The notes under the pieces are model-generated. The model made no database searches and was not told the origin of the DNA. It worked only from the letters and a program-made list of their open reading frames with translations. A stretch of DNA of 64,000 bases from Turneriella sp942492915 (GTDB lineage: Bacteria > Spirochaetota > Leptospiria > Turneriellales > Turneriellaceae). This document shows positions 8,924-17,915 of this stretch, in pieces. Location of the stretch: contig OW818662.1 in NCBI GenBank assembly GCA_942492915.1, positions 2,604,001-2,668,000 of the forward strand, written 5' to 3'. Made by a program: the position numbers and the translations under genes. Each line of letters opens with the position of its first letter. Positions within the stretch are counted from its first letter, which is position 1.

Positions 8924-8985
8924 GCAGCGTTAAGACATGCGGTTGTTCTCTGCTTTAAGCAGGCAACGTCGTGTCTTAGCGCTGC
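8924..8985 (+). promoter_or_regulatory. Long stem-loop in rpsO-pnp intergenic region (RNase III-site-like)
   Basis: The two arms run GCAGCG.TAAGACA...GTTG and the matching complement, with only a few mismatches or G-U pairs over about 28 positions around a short loop. In E. coli an RNase III-cleaved stem at the same location, 5' of pnp, allows PNPase to repress its own mRNA. The sequence shows position and structure; cleavage here is inferred. Confidence 0.65.
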
Positions 8986-9006
8986 ACACACCAAAAGGAT
9001 ACGACT

Positions 9007-11121
9007 ATGCAACACGATTTCAAAGTACACAAAGAATCAGTAGACCTTAAGGGTCAGCCTTACGAACTCGAAACAGGCATGTGGGCACGCCAGGCCGACG
9101 GCTCAGTGCTGCTTCGCTGGGGCAATATGGTGCTCATGGCAAACGCGACGGGTGCCAAGAAGTCAGGCGAAGGCCTCGATTTCTTTCCGATGACGGTCGA
9201 ATACCGCGAAAAGTATTATGCAGGCGGCCGCTTTCCCGGTGGCTTTCTCAAGCGTGAGAACCGCCCGTCTGACAAAGAAATTCTGACATCGCGCGTCATT
9301 GACCGCCCGATTCGTCCGCTGTTTCCTGATAACTACACAAACGAAGTTCAAATTTTCATTACGCTGCTCAGCGCGCAGAAGAACTACAGCGCCGACGTGC
9401 ACGCAATCACTGCGGCATCGGCAGCGCTGACCATTTCGGGACTGCCATTCGACGGCCCCGTAGCGGGTGTGCGCATCGCGCGCGTAGCAGGCAAGTTCAT
9501 TCTTTTCCCAAACCGAGATGAGATTCAGGCTGCTGATATCAACCTCGCGCTTGCCGGCACCATCAAAGCCGTTACAATGATCGAAGGCCTAGCGGACGAA
9601 GCGACCGAAGCTGACATGATCACTGCAGTCAAAACGGGCCACGAAGAGATCAAGCGCCTCTGCGAAATGCAGCTGAAGCTCAGAGAGAAAGCAGGCAAAC
9701 CTCGGCAAGAAATCGCCCCGGCTGAAACGCACACCGAACTGCGCAAACAAATTGCTGCTCTGGGTCTCGCCGACATGAAAAAGGCCAATGAGATCAAAGG
9801 CAAATTCGAGCGCCAGGCCGCGATCGACGCAACCAAGAAAGCCGTGCTAGAAAAGTTCAAGCCCGAATTCGCAGGTCTTGAGAAAGACGCCGCCGAAAAG
9901 CGCGAAAAGCTCATCAAGTCTCTTATTGCAGATCTCGAGGTGGATGTCGTACGTGACCAGATTTTTCACGACGGCGTGCGCGCCGACGGCCGCAAGCTCG
10001 ACGAGATTCGTGCGATCAGCATCGGTGTCGGCGTGCTGCCCGGCACGCACGGTTCGGCGCTTTTCACGCGTGGTGAAACCCAGTCGCTCGGCGTTTTGAC
10101 TCTCGGTACCGAAAGCAACGCTCAGGATACCGACGACGTCGAAGGCGAATCTTCGAGCCGTTTCTACCTGCACTATAACTTTCCGCCGTTCAGCGTCGGT
10201 GAAGTGAAGCGCTTTATGGGCCCCGGTCGTCGCGAGATTGGTCACGGCAAACTGGCAGAAAACTCGCTGGCAGCAGTCGTGCCCGACGCAAGCCGCTTTC
10301 CCTATGTGATGCGCCTCGTGTCTGAAATTCTCGAATCAAATGGTTCGTCTTCAATGGCTACGGTCTGTTCAGGTTCCCTCGCACTTATGGATGGTGGCGT
10401 GCCGATAAAAGCGCCCGTTGCCGGTATTGCGATGGGTCTTATTACCTCAGACGACAAGTTTGCCGTGCTCTCAGACATCGCAGGTCTCGAAGACCATTTC
10501 GGCGACATGGACTTTAAGATCGCAGGTACCACCAAAGGCATCACCGGCTTTCAGCTCGATACCAAGGTTCAGGGCATCAGCTACGAAATTATGGAAAAGG
10601 CGATTCACCAGGCGAAGGCCGGCCGCGAACACATTCTCAAAGTTATGGATGAGGCGCTGGCGAAGCCGCGTACCGAACTCAAAGACAATGCGCCGCGAAT
10701 TTCAACTCTGACGATCGATCGCGACCGCATTGGCGAGCTCATCGGGCCGGGTGGCAAGAACATCCGCTCGATCATCGAGAAAACAGGCGCCGAGATCAAC
10801 GTCGACGATAACGGTCTGGTACAGATCGCTTCTAACGACGGCGAATCGGCGCGCAAGGCGCGCGCGATGATCGAAGGCCAGTTCGCAGAAGCAGAAATCG
10901 GCAAAATCTACGACGGCACTGTGCGCAAGATCATGGAATTCGGCGCCTTTATCGAAATCATGCCGGGCCGCGACGGACTTTGCCACATCAGTAAAGTAGC
11001 CGCAGAACGCATTGCGAATGTCAATGATGTGCTGCAAGAAGGACAGAAAGTGAAGGTTAAGGTTCTGGCAATTGACCGCCAGGGAAAAATATCGCTTTCT
11101 ATCCGCGACGCCGAGCAATAG
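9007..11121 (+). CDS. pnp: Polyribonucleotide nucleotidyltransferase (PNPase)
   Basis: PNPase degrades RNA 3'-5' by phosphorolysis as a trimer, often in a degradosome. The 704-residue protein has the full order: a first RNase PH domain (RPSDKEILTSRVIDRPIRPLFP), an alpha-helical linker, a second RNase PH domain with FTRGETQSL and FGDMDFKIAGT, a KH domain with IGPGGKNIRSI, and an S1 domain ending GKISLSIRDAE. Ribosome site AAAGGAT lies 6 bp before the ATG. The stem-loop upstream probably mediates autoregulation. It is followed closely by a predicted M16 peptidase gene. Confidence 0.98.
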   Translation: MQHDFKVHKESVDLKGQPYELETGMWARQADGSVLLRWGNMVLMANATGAKKSGEGLDFFPMTVEYREKYYAGGRFPGGFLKRENRPSDKEILTSRVIDRPIRPLFPDNYTNEVQIFITLLSAQKNYSADVHAITAASAALTISGLPFDGPVAGVRIARVAGKFILFPNRDEIQAADINLALAGTIKAVTMIEGLADEATEADMITAVKTGHEEIKRLCEMQLKLREKAGKPRQEIAPAETHTELRKQIAALGLADMKKANEIKGKFERQAAIDATKKAVLEKFKPEFAGLEKDAAEKREKLIKSLIADLEVDVVRDQIFHDGVRADGRKLDEIRAISIGVGVLPGTHGSALFTRGETQSLGVLTLGTESNAQDTDDVEGESSSRFYLHYNFPPFSVGEVKRFMGPGRREIGHGKLAENSLAAVVPDASRFPYVMRLVSEILESNGSSSMATVCSGSLALMDGGVPIKAPVAGIAMGLITSDDKFAVLSDIAGLEDHFGDMDFKIAGTTKGITGFQLDTKVQGISYEIMEKAIHQAKAGREHILKVMDEALAKPRTELKDNAPRISTLTIDRDRIGELIGPGGKNIRSIIEKTGAEINVDDNGLVQIASNDGESARKARAMIEGQFAEAEIGKIYDGTVRKIMEFGAFIEIMPGRDGLCHISKVAAERIANVNDVLQEGQKVKVKVLAIDRQGKISLSIRDAEQ

Positions 11122-11137
11122 GCCCGGCGAGCGCACT

Positions 11138-12496
11138 ATGCTCTGGAGAACCACTAGGCCTGCCTTTCAGGTAGAAAAGATCATCCTGAAAAACGGGCTG
11201 GTGGTTATTCTTGAGAATATTCCACACCGCACGAGCGCGACGGTCGGCCTTTGGCTGCCCGTAGGTTCTCGCTTTGAGCGCAAGGCTGAATCGGGCTATT
11301 CTCATTTTGTCGAGCACATGCTCTTCAAAGGCACGCGCAAACGCCATTACACAGAAATCTCACGGGCCGTAGACCGCCTCGGCGGGCACATGAATGCCTC
11401 GACGAGCAAAGAGATCACCGATTATTATATCAGCCTCAGTGGGCGGCATCTGCCCGTCGCGCTCGACGTGCTCGCCGATATGTTTTTTGATTCGACGTTC
11501 AGCAAAGAAGAATTCACCGCAGAAAAAAAGGTGATCGTTGAAGAACTCAAGATGGGTGAAGACCAACCCGACGACTACTTGTTCGACCTGTTTTACCACA
11601 GCCAAATGGGAGATAATTCATTGGGTCGTCCCATCGCGGGAAATGCGCGCGGAATCGCACGAACCACGCGCGACGAGCTTTACGAGTATTACCGCTCGCA
11701 CTACGGTCCGCAGGGCACGGTGCTCTCGCTCGCCGGCGCGCTCTACTCCAGCGCCTCAGAGAAAAAGGCGCTGATCGCAGAAATTGTAAAACATTTCGAT
11801 CGCCGGGACCACGCGCTGCAGGGACGACCCGGATTTCAAAGTGACGAGTTTCGGCAGCCTGAATTTCAGACCGCGCGGCCAGTCAAACAGCAGTTATTGA
11901 AACACCAGGCAAAAGATCTCGAACAGATCAATTTTGTACTCTCGTTACCAGGCGAAAAAACGCGTCTCGACCAACCAGCTGACATGCAGGTGCTCACGCA
12001 TTACCTTGGCGGAACGATGTCTTCGCGCCTTTTCGTCGAATTGCGCGAGAAAAAAGGCCTGTGCTATTCGGTGAGCACATTTCACTCACAGTTTCTGCAT
12101 GAAGGCGTCTGGGGAATCTTTTGCGCAACTTCGCCTGATAAGTATACCACGGCTGTCGAAACGGCGCTGCACGAGGTCAATGAACTTGCGAGCGGCATTG
12201 ACGCGGGTGAGCTCGAAGAAAGTAAATCGGGCCTCAGAGGCAGCATCGAGCTGGCGATGGAAAGCGCGTACCGTCGCGCAAGCTTCAACGCCCGCACACA
12301 CCTCTATCACGGAATCGTCAAAGACTGGCGCGACTATCTGGTGCAACTCGATAAAGTCACACCGTCTTCATTTCTGTCAGCATTACGGCATTTGTGGCGC
12401 GGAGCAGCCCCTGGCATCACAAGCCTTGGACCGAAAATTCCAGCGACCACCCAAAAGAAACTTTCGACAATGATCAAAGAACCGTTGTTGAACTAG
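11138..12496 (+). CDS. M16 family zinc peptidase (processing-peptidase-like)
   Basis: M16 enzymes are clam-shaped zinc proteases that degrade peptides. The inverted zinc motif HFVEH (His56, Glu59, His60) is followed by a downstream metal-ligand Glu in the EEFTAEKKVIVEELKM region. The C-terminal inactive-like half contains RLFVELREKKGLCYSVSTF, the typical substrate-binding signature. Length (452) fits the bacterial single-subunit group. I placed the start at the ATG giving MLWRTTRPAF because an earlier start would overlap pnp by 50 bp. pnp followed by an M16 peptidase is a common bacterial arrangement. Confidence 0.9.
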   Translation: MLWRTTRPAFQVEKIILKNGLVVILENIPHRTSATVGLWLPVGSRFERKAESGYSHFVEHMLFKGTRKRHYTEISRAVDRLGGHMNASTSKEITDYYISLSGRHLPVALDVLADMFFDSTFSKEEFTAEKKVIVEELKMGEDQPDDYLFDLFYHSQMGDNSLGRPIAGNARGIARTTRDELYEYYRSHYGPQGTVLSLAGALYSSASEKKALIAEIVKHFDRRDHALQGRPGFQSDEFRQPEFQTARPVKQQLLKHQAKDLEQINFVLSLPGEKTRLDQPADMQVLTHYLGGTMSSRLFVELREKKGLCYSVSTFHSQFLHEGVWGIFCATSPDKYTTAVETALHEVNELASGIDAGELEESKSGLRGSIELAMESAYRRASFNARTHLYHGIVKDWRDYLVQLDKVTPSSFLSALRHLWRGAAPGITSLGPKIPATTQKKLSTMIKEPLLN

Positions 12497-12519
12497 CAGG
12501 CTGCGGAAATAAGAACCTT

Positions 12520-13584
12520 TTAATCACTTCGCGCACAGCGAAAGCCGGCGCGGCGATCGCGCGCGAGCGATGGTATACCGCCTGCGAGCCTGACATGACT
12601 CTTCGCGTATTCGAGGGAATGTTCGTATGAACCGCCCCGAATCACCTTGTATTTTTTACCAAATCTGAGGTCGTGATGCGTGTTGCCGCGATAGGGCAAA
12701 AGCCAGCTGTTCGTCCATTCGGCGGCATTGCCGCACATACCGGTAAGGCCAAAACTGTTGGTATCTTTAAGCTGGTCGATGTCAAGAGGGGCAGCGGCGT
12801 TTTCGCGCGTGACGCAGATTTCTTGCGCATTTTGATCCCCCACGGGATACGAGCGCGATTCTGCATAAACTTCATTCTGAGAACTGACGATCTGGTTTCC
12901 TCTCGCGGCCCTTTCCCATTCGAATTCACTTGGCAGTCGCTTGCCTGCCCACGCGCAGTAACTTTCAGCCTGGCGGTAGCTGACTCGCGTCACGGGTTGT
13001 TTGGCGCTGGCCTCGGCCCAGTCTGACGGCACGGTACTTCGCGTCTCTTCAAGGTAGCGCATGAACTGCCCTATGGTGACCTCGTGCTTATCGAGATAGA
13101 ATGCCGGAATATCAAATCGGTTAAGAATCTTTCCGTTTTGCCCGGCCGGCACGAAATGCAACTCGCCGGCCTGTTGGTTGCCCGCGATAAGCAGGCCATC
13201 TGGAATGAGCTGCATCGGCTCAGGGTCACGCGACTCATACCTTAGCCCCGCCTCGCGAATCGTACGCGGCCGATCGGCGAGCGCGCTGAAGGCCCCACCC
13301 TGCGCGACAACGACGATACGGCGACCGGCGCTAAGCGCGCGCCGGCGACCCTCAAAGCGAAAGCTATAGCTGCCGGCGCCACGCACCTGCAAATCGACCG
13401 CCGTACCCATCGTCTCGCCCGATTCGTTGAGAACAAGGTATGCCTGCCCACGCGCGAGGGTCTCTGCGCTGGTAATTTCGGCAATAGACGTTACCGGGTC
13501 GATGCGCTCAACCCGAGCCAGCATGCGATGCCCTTTGGGCCAAAGAACCGCAGAAAATACCAAATAGACCAGAATCTTTCGCAC
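12520..13584 (-). CDS. Secreted formylglycine-generating-enzyme-like (SUMF1/FGE-sulfatase domain) protein
   Basis: The signal-like start MRKILVYLVFSAVLWPKG leads to a 100-residue beta-rich domain. The rest is an FGE-type domain: FYLDKHEVTIGQFMRYLEE, the SYCAWAGKRLPSEFEWERAARG block, GMCGNAAEWTNSW, VIRGGSYEH and a final RAGFRC. Few of these bacterial proteins are true sulfatase activators; many are structural or ligand-binding. The active-site cysteines of real FGE are not clearly present as a pair, so catalysis is doubtful. It converges with the M16 gene, with about 20 bp between. Function unknown beyond the fold. Confidence 0.8.
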   Translation of the reverse strand: MRKILVYLVFSAVLWPKGHRMLARVERIDPVTSIAEITSAETLARGQAYLVLNESGETMGTAVDLQVRGAGSYSFRFEGRRRALSAGRRIVVVAQGGAFSALADRPRTIREAGLRYESRDPEPMQLIPDGLLIAGNQQAGELHFVPAGQNGKILNRFDIPAFYLDKHEVTIGQFMRYLEETRSTVPSDWAEASAKQPVTRVSYRQAESYCAWAGKRLPSEFEWERAARGNQIVSSQNEVYAESRSYPVGDQNAQEICVTRENAAAPLDIDQLKDTNSFGLTGMCGNAAEWTNSWLLPYRGNTHHDLRFGKKYKVIRGGSYEHSLEYAKSHVRLAGGIPSLARDRRAGFRCARSD

Positions 13585-13680
13585 ACCTCATTATCGGCAT
13601 TTTTTTGCCCACATTTAAGGTGGTCGGGGCCCAACGGCCCACGGGAGCCCGATGTCCAAGGTAGGGTAGAACTCCCATTA

Positions 13681-13700
13681 TTTTGGACTCTTTTGGACTA
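13681..13700 (+). promoter_or_regulatory. Tandem 10-bp repeat upstream of csoR-like gene
   Basis: TTTTGGACT(C/A) occurs twice in direct succession, and GTCCAA (13654-13659) occurs in inverted form upstream. Regulatory DNA for the CsoR-like gene 18 bp downstream is plausible, but no known CsoR operator pattern was matched. Confidence 0.35.
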
Positions 13701-13717
13701 CTTTGTTATGTTGAGTT

Positions 13718-13975
13718 ATGGCAAGCGATGCACTGGTACACAGAATCAACCGAATTCAGGGTCAACTCGAGGCGCTCAAGCGCATGGTGACTTCGGGTGA
13801 GGCCGATTGCGTAAAAACTATCGAGCTGACGAAAGCGGCCTCAAACGCGATGAAGAAATTTGCTCAGGCCTACGTAGAGGCGCACCTTGACCAGTGCGTC
13901 GACGAGAAACGGGCGATGAAAGACATGCACATTGAACTGAAGAAAGTTGTGCACTCGTCGTTTTCACTCTCTTAA
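13718..13975 (+). CDS. Metal-sensing transcriptional repressor, CsoR/RcnR (DUF156) family
   Basis: The 85-residue all-helical protein has the family core LVHRINRIQGQLEALKRMV. Its metal-site residues are Cys31, His56 and Cys60 (the C-H-C set of copper-type CsoR; AHLDQC). Family members bind operator DNA as tetramers and release it when Cu(I), Ni(II) or formaldehyde (FrmR) reacts. The residues seen fit copper, but formaldehyde-type relatives also use Cys. No metal pump or chaperone gene is adjacent, so the target is probably elsewhere or autoregulatory. A tandem repeat lies just upstream. Confidence 0.85.
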   Translation: MASDALVHRINRIQGQLEALKRMVTSGEADCVKTIELTKAASNAMKKFAQAYVEAHLDQCVDEKRAMKDMHIELKKVVHSSFSLS

Positions 13976-13996
13976 GTCCTCGTTCCCTGTTAAGGC

Positions 13997-14018
13997 AGCG
14001 GCGCGTAATTACGTCGCT
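13997..14018. terminator. Hairpin between convergent csoR-like gene and argJ
   Basis: A 7-bp stem AGCGGCG/CGTCGCT (one G-U) closes an 8-nt loop and is followed by TTCTTTG on the plus strand. This fits a terminator for the repressor gene. Confidence 0.5.
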
Positions 14019-14026
14019 TTCTTTGT

Positions 14027-15208
14027 TCAAGTCGTATAATAGGCGTTGATTTTTACGTAGTCTTCTGTGTAGTCACAGCCGTACACAGTCCATGATTTCT
14101 TACCCGTGCCCATCGAGATTTCGAGCCTGAGTTCTTCGTTCTGCTGAAGATACGCGGTGAGGTCGCTGAGTTGTTCGTTCGTATATGACCTATTGCCCCA
14201 ACGGATGCGTATCTTCTCCGGGTCCACTTTGACACCGGGTGTTTTGCCGATTGCCATGAAAATTCTACCCCAATTCGGGTCACCTTTGTAGATCGCAGTC
14301 TTCACGAGCGGCGAGTTGATGATGCTCTTGCCGACGGCCTTCGCCTGTTTTTCATTCAGGCAATCTTTTACCGTGACGGTAAAAAGTTTCGTCGCCCCTT
14401 CACCGTCGCGGGCGAGCATGCGCGTCAACTCGAGCGTGATCTCGTTGAATGCTTTGGTGAACGCAGGCAGGCTCACCTTTCCCGCAAGCCCGTTGGCCAT
14501 GACGAGCACGGTGTCAGAGGTGGATGTATCGGTGTCGACAGATAATGAATTGTAGGCAGGCTCAACGGCGGCTTTTAGAAGGCGCTTCAGCTGTGCGGCC
14601 GGCAGCGCGGCATCGGTGAAGATATAAGACAGCATCGTCGCCATGTTGGGCTCGATCATACCAGAACCTTTCGCGACACCGACAATAGTTGCTTTGCCGA
14701 CTTTACGCGACACAAATTTGGGAAAAGTATCTGTCGTCATGATCGCTTTTGCAAACCCTTCGAAATCCGCATTGGCGTTTAGATTTTTATTGAGCGACGA
14801 CAAAGCAGCGATCACTCTTGCTGCTGGCAGTCTGCGTCCGATGACGCCTGTCGACGAAGGAAAAACCTGCCCCACCGCAACGCCCAGCTGATCGGCGACG
14901 GATTTGCAGATCTTGACGCAATCGTCGTAGCCAGGTTTGCCGGTCGCGACATTTGAGTTCTTCGAATTCACCACGACAGCGCTTACCTTTCTACCCTTAA
15001 TGTGCTTCATGCCCACCTGTACGGGATTGCCCTTGATTTGGTTGCGCGTGAAAACCGCCGCGGCATTTGCCGGTACTTCTGAAACGACGACGCCGAGGTC
15101 GAGACTGCTGTCTTTGATTCCGGCATTGGTAATGAAAGTTTTGTACCCGCGTGGAATCGCAACAAGTGGCTTTGATTTGAAGGTCTCTGAGATGCTTGCG
15201 TTTTCCAT
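14027..15208 (-). CDS. argJ: Glutamate N-acetyltransferase / amino-acid acetyltransferase
   Basis: ArgJ transfers acetyl from N-acetylornithine to glutamate in the cyclic arginine pathway. The 393-residue protein shows the N-terminal PRGYKTFITNAGIKDSSLDL, the oxyanion region VFPSSTGVIGRRLP, and the self-cleavage site KGSGMIEPNMATMLSY, in which Thr191 becomes the nucleophile of the beta chain. The C-terminus has NWGRIFMAIGKTPG. It may be bifunctional (also acetyl-CoA dependent); sequence alone does not decide. No other arginine genes are adjacent. It converges with the CsoR-like gene. Confidence 0.96.
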   Translation of the reverse strand: MENASISETFKSKPLVAIPRGYKTFITNAGIKDSSLDLGVVVSEVPANAAAVFTRNQIKGNPVQVGMKHIKGRKVSAVVVNSKNSNVATGKPGYDDCVKICKSVADQLGVAVGQVFPSSTGVIGRRLPAARVIAALSSLNKNLNANADFEGFAKAIMTTDTFPKFVSRKVGKATIVGVAKGSGMIEPNMATMLSYIFTDAALPAAQLKRLLKAAVEPAYNSLSVDTDTSTSDTVLVMANGLAGKVSLPAFTKAFNEITLELTRMLARDGEGATKLFTVTVKDCLNEKQAKAVGKSIINSPLVKTAIYKGDPNWGRIFMAIGKTPGVKVDPEKIRIRWGNRSYTNEQLSDLTAYLQQNEELRLEISMGTGKKSWTVYGCDYTEDYVKINAYYTT

Positions 15209-15329
15209 GGTTTACCTATAGCGATTCGGGCCGGCAAAGTCATACATGGCGCAAACCAGAATTTGATTTAATTCGAATTGCCGGTCTCGGATCAGGGAAG
15301 ATATTGGTCCACCGACCATGATAACCCAT

Positions 15330-16238
15330 ATGAGATTTATTCTGCTATCGCTGAGTGCACTCAGCTATTGTTCTGGTTATTCGACAAACGAGCAGCTCGA
15401 CGCAAAGTTTCTGACACAGACGGCTCCGTTTATCGACACCGTGCTGGCATCACAATACAATGCGCTCTTAGTCAGCTACAACGAGAAAGTAGACGCGGCC
15501 ACGGCAGCTCAAAAGGCGAACTATCGCATCGTCAATACCAGCGGCATTGCGCTAGCGGTTGCGAGCGTGACCCCATTCGACGGCGGCGGAATATCGTTTC
15601 AGCTAACAACGGCCCCGCAAACACCAAATGCCGAATACATGCTCTCGGCATCTGACGTACAAAATCTCAAGGGTATACGGACCAACAGCCAGGTATCACG
15701 CAAATTTCTCGGTTATAACACGGGAGGCGGCGTCTACCAGGATAACAGCAACGGCACAGTGTATTTCTCAGGTAGAAATATAACCTGGGCGAAGTGTTCG
15801 CAGGATAATACAGGCACAGAAACACTCTACAATTCCGGCAGTAACAATTGTACGGGCGGGTCTGGTACCGTTGGCACGTTTGCCTATTGCCCTGCCTTCA
15901 ACGATAGTTGTAACGGCAACGTCGCCGGCCAAAATCTGGACGGTGGGGGCGTGAGCCCGGTCTACAGCACCTGTAATGCGCTCAACGCAGGGGCGGGATT
16001 CGCCGGCAGAACTTCATGGCGGGTACCGACATTTGCTGAACTCAGCTCGATTGTGACGGTTAACGTGAATCCCGCTATAGATAGCGCCCTTTTTCCGGGG
16101 ACTGCTTCGTCTGAATACTGGTCTTCAACGTCATACTCGGCATCGCAGGCATGGCAGATTCACTTTGCTTCGGGCCAGAATACCCCATCAATCAAGACTA
16201 CTTTATACCGTGTTCGGTGTGTTTCATCCGGAAGTTAG
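15330..16238 (+). CDS. Lipoprotein with SbsA Ig-like domain and DUF1566 (Lcl-type) C-terminus
   Basis: A lipobox LSYC follows MRFILLSLSA. I start at this ATG rather than four codons earlier because the 846-residue paralogue in this window begins the same way (MRFTLS). The first 45 residues match that paralogue (Cys-Gly-[YF]-[ST]-T...DAKF). Residues about 45-125 form a SbsA-like Ig (Big_5) domain. The C-terminal 170 residues are DUF1566/Lcl-type: RTSWRVPTFAELSSIV, SEYWSSTSYSASQAWQIHFASG and YRVRCV, with several Cys that may form disulfides. Probably surface exposed; some Lcl-type proteins bind polysaccharide. No operon partner is visible. Confidence 0.75.
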   Translation: MRFILLSLSALSYCSGYSTNEQLDAKFLTQTAPFIDTVLASQYNALLVSYNEKVDAATAAQKANYRIVNTSGIALAVASVTPFDGGGISFQLTTAPQTPNAEYMLSASDVQNLKGIRTNSQVSRKFLGYNTGGGVYQDNSNGTVYFSGRNITWAKCSQDNTGTETLYNSGSNNCTGGSGTVGTFAYCPAFNDSCNGNVAGQNLDGGGVSPVYSTCNALNAGAGFAGRTSWRVPTFAELSSIVTVNVNPAIDSALFPGTASSEYWSSTSYSASQAWQIHFASGQNTPSIKTTLYRVRCVSSGS

Positions 16239-16299
16239 GCAGCACATTCAAGCCTTGAGTTAACGAGCAATGCGACCGGTACTGTCGTCTGCGCCTTCG

Positions 16300-16319
16300 G
16301 GGCTTGTCGAACCAAGCCC
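16300..16319. terminator. Possible hairpin downstream of DUF1566 lipoprotein
   Basis: GGGCTTG and CAAGCCC pair around a 6-nt loop, 60 bp after the stop. There is no T-run, so this is a weak terminator candidate. Confidence 0.3.
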
Positions 16320-16361
16320 ACAGAGCGGCGAGCAGCCTAGGTCTTCAGAAAACTGCTGCAG

Positions 16362-16853
16362 TCAACGATAGTTGTTATACTGCAGAGGAATCGGCAGATC
16401 AGCGCCGTTCAAGAGTTGCATAACGTCTTGCAGGTCATCTTTCGATTTTGCGGTCACACGCACCTTCTCGTCAATTACCTGCGAGCGCACCTTAAGCTTT
16501 GAGTCACGAATCAATTGGTTGATTTTCTTCGCGTGTTCTTGTGCGATTCCATTGATGAACTTCGCTTTCTGCCTGACGGTGCCGCCAAATGCACTTTCGA
16601 GCTTCTGGTAATCGACTGATTTCAGCGCAATGCCGCGTTTGATCAGTTTTGAATCGAGTACGTCTTTAAGCTGCTTGAGCTTGCCCTCATCATCAGCGAT
16701 GAGGGTGAGCTCTTTATTTTCAAGGGTAATCGCGACTTTAGTACCTTTGAAATCAAACCGAGTACCGATCTCGCGCTGCACCTGATCGATGGCATTTGCC
16801 ACCTCTTGCCAATTGACCTCAGAGACAACGTCAAATGACGATTCTGCCGCCAT
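16362..16853 (-). CDS. YajQ family nucleotide-binding protein
   Basis: The 163-residue product matches the YajQ/DUF520 family from end to end. It begins ESSFDVVSEVNWQEVANAID, continues RFDFKGTKVAITLENKELTL and ends LQDVMQLLNGADLPIPLQYNNYR. It has two RNA-recognition-like halves. Members have been linked to binding of nucleotides, including cyclic-di-GMP in some species; the ligand here is unknown. Its start shares bases with the upstream desaturase stop (TAATG), so translation is probably coupled. Confidence 0.93.
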   Translation of the reverse strand: MAAESSFDVVSEVNWQEVANAIDQVQREIGTRFDFKGTKVAITLENKELTLIADDEGKLKQLKDVLDSKLIKRGIALKSVDYQKLESAFGGTVRQKAKFINGIAQEHAKKINQLIRDSKLKVRSQVIDEKVRVTAKSKDDLQDVMQLLNGADLPIPLQYNNYR

Positions 16854-17863
16854 TATCTTTTGGCTTTTGCCCTTGGCTTCGCCTTCGCTTTTGCTTTCGG
16901 CTTTGCCGCAGACTTCTTTTTCGCAGAGGCTTTCACCGCAGGCGCTGCAGATGCAGATGCCAGATGATTCGACGCATCAAAACGCTTTTCAAGCGAACCG
17001 CCGCCGGCTAGTGCCATGCGCTCGAGGCGCATTGACTTACTGCGAAACTTGGGTATTAAGAGCGAAAGCAGATACGTGCGAATAACATACCAACCGAGCG
17101 AAACTTCGTTCAGCGAAGGATCAACGCGGTGCGCAATTTTCGCGTGCGCTTCAGGCAGCTGGCTCCAGTGCAGGCCCATTTGCTCATGGTGCGCTGTGTG
17201 CAGGCCGTTATTGAGCAAGAACTTGTTATAGAGGCCCGTGAAATTGCGCGAGTGGTTGTACTGCGACTCTTCGTCGGTGTGCACGTGCTGAATATAGTTG
17301 ATAATGAGCACAAACTGGGTTGCGACAATCATCGGTATCGCCACGTAGAGCAACGCCTTGCGTGAATCGAGATAGAACGCACCTGCAATCCACAGTACCC
17401 AGACAACGTACTGCGAGATATAATAGAAGAATTTGGGTTTGTTAACCTTCCAGTAGTGCTTGAGAAAGTTTGAAGTCGGTGTTTGCTGGTAGACGGCGCT
17501 CACGAACGGAAAAGTGATCATCGTAAAGAGATTATTCTTCTCAGACAGGCGCCAGGTAATTGTGTAATCACCCTCGCGGTTGTTGAGCTGGTGGTGGTTC
17601 ATGTTGTGCGTCGGAATCCACGCGTAGACGGGAAAACCATAAAAAAGCGTCAGCCAGTAGTCGGTGAGCTTATTCAGAAAGTCAATTCTCCACATCGGTA
17701 TGTGGTTGTGGTTATGCGCCATCGCGAAGCAGCTGGTAGCCATCAGAATCGAGCCCAAGAACAACCAAACGTTAAATTCTGGCAGGTTCCAGTTCACGAT
17801 CAAGAGCGCCGTCGTGACGATCATATAAAATACTGACAAAACATCCGCTTTGTATCTTAGCAT
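16853..17863 (-). CDS. Membrane fatty-acid desaturase with basic Ala/Lys/Pro tail
   Basis: This is a di-iron membrane desaturase. The three histidine boxes are HNHNH (about residue 50-54), HNMNHH (86-91) and HTAHHE in the C-terminal half, with hydrophobic pairs between. It would introduce double bonds into membrane acyl chains. The last 40 residues are almost only Ala, Lys, Pro and Arg, ending in repeats of KAKAK; this low-complexity tail is not part of the family fold and resembles histone H1-like tails. I used the ATG (MLRYKADVL) rather than a TTG 11 codons upstream. The stop overlaps yajQ (TAATG). Confidence 0.87.
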   Translation of the reverse strand: MLRYKADVLSVFYMIVTTALLIVNWNLPEFNVWLFLGSILMATSCFAMAHNHNHIPMWRIDFLNKLTDYWLTLFYGFPVYAWIPTHNMNHHQLNNREGDYTITWRLSEKNNLFTMITFPFVSAVYQQTPTSNFLKHYWKVNKPKFFYYISQYVVWVLWIAGAFYLDSRKALLYVAIPMIVATQFVLIINYIQHVHTDEESQYNHSRNFTGLYNKFLLNNGLHTAHHEQMGLHWSQLPEAHAKIAHRVDPSLNEVSLGWYVIRTYLLSLLIPKFRSKSMRLERMALAGGGSLEKRFDASNHLASASAAPAVKASAKKKSAAKPKAKAKAKPRAKAKR

Positions 17864-17915
17864 AGTGCAGCGTACAAAGACGAGACGGCGCGTCAATCAC
17901 AGCAGGGTCGAACCA

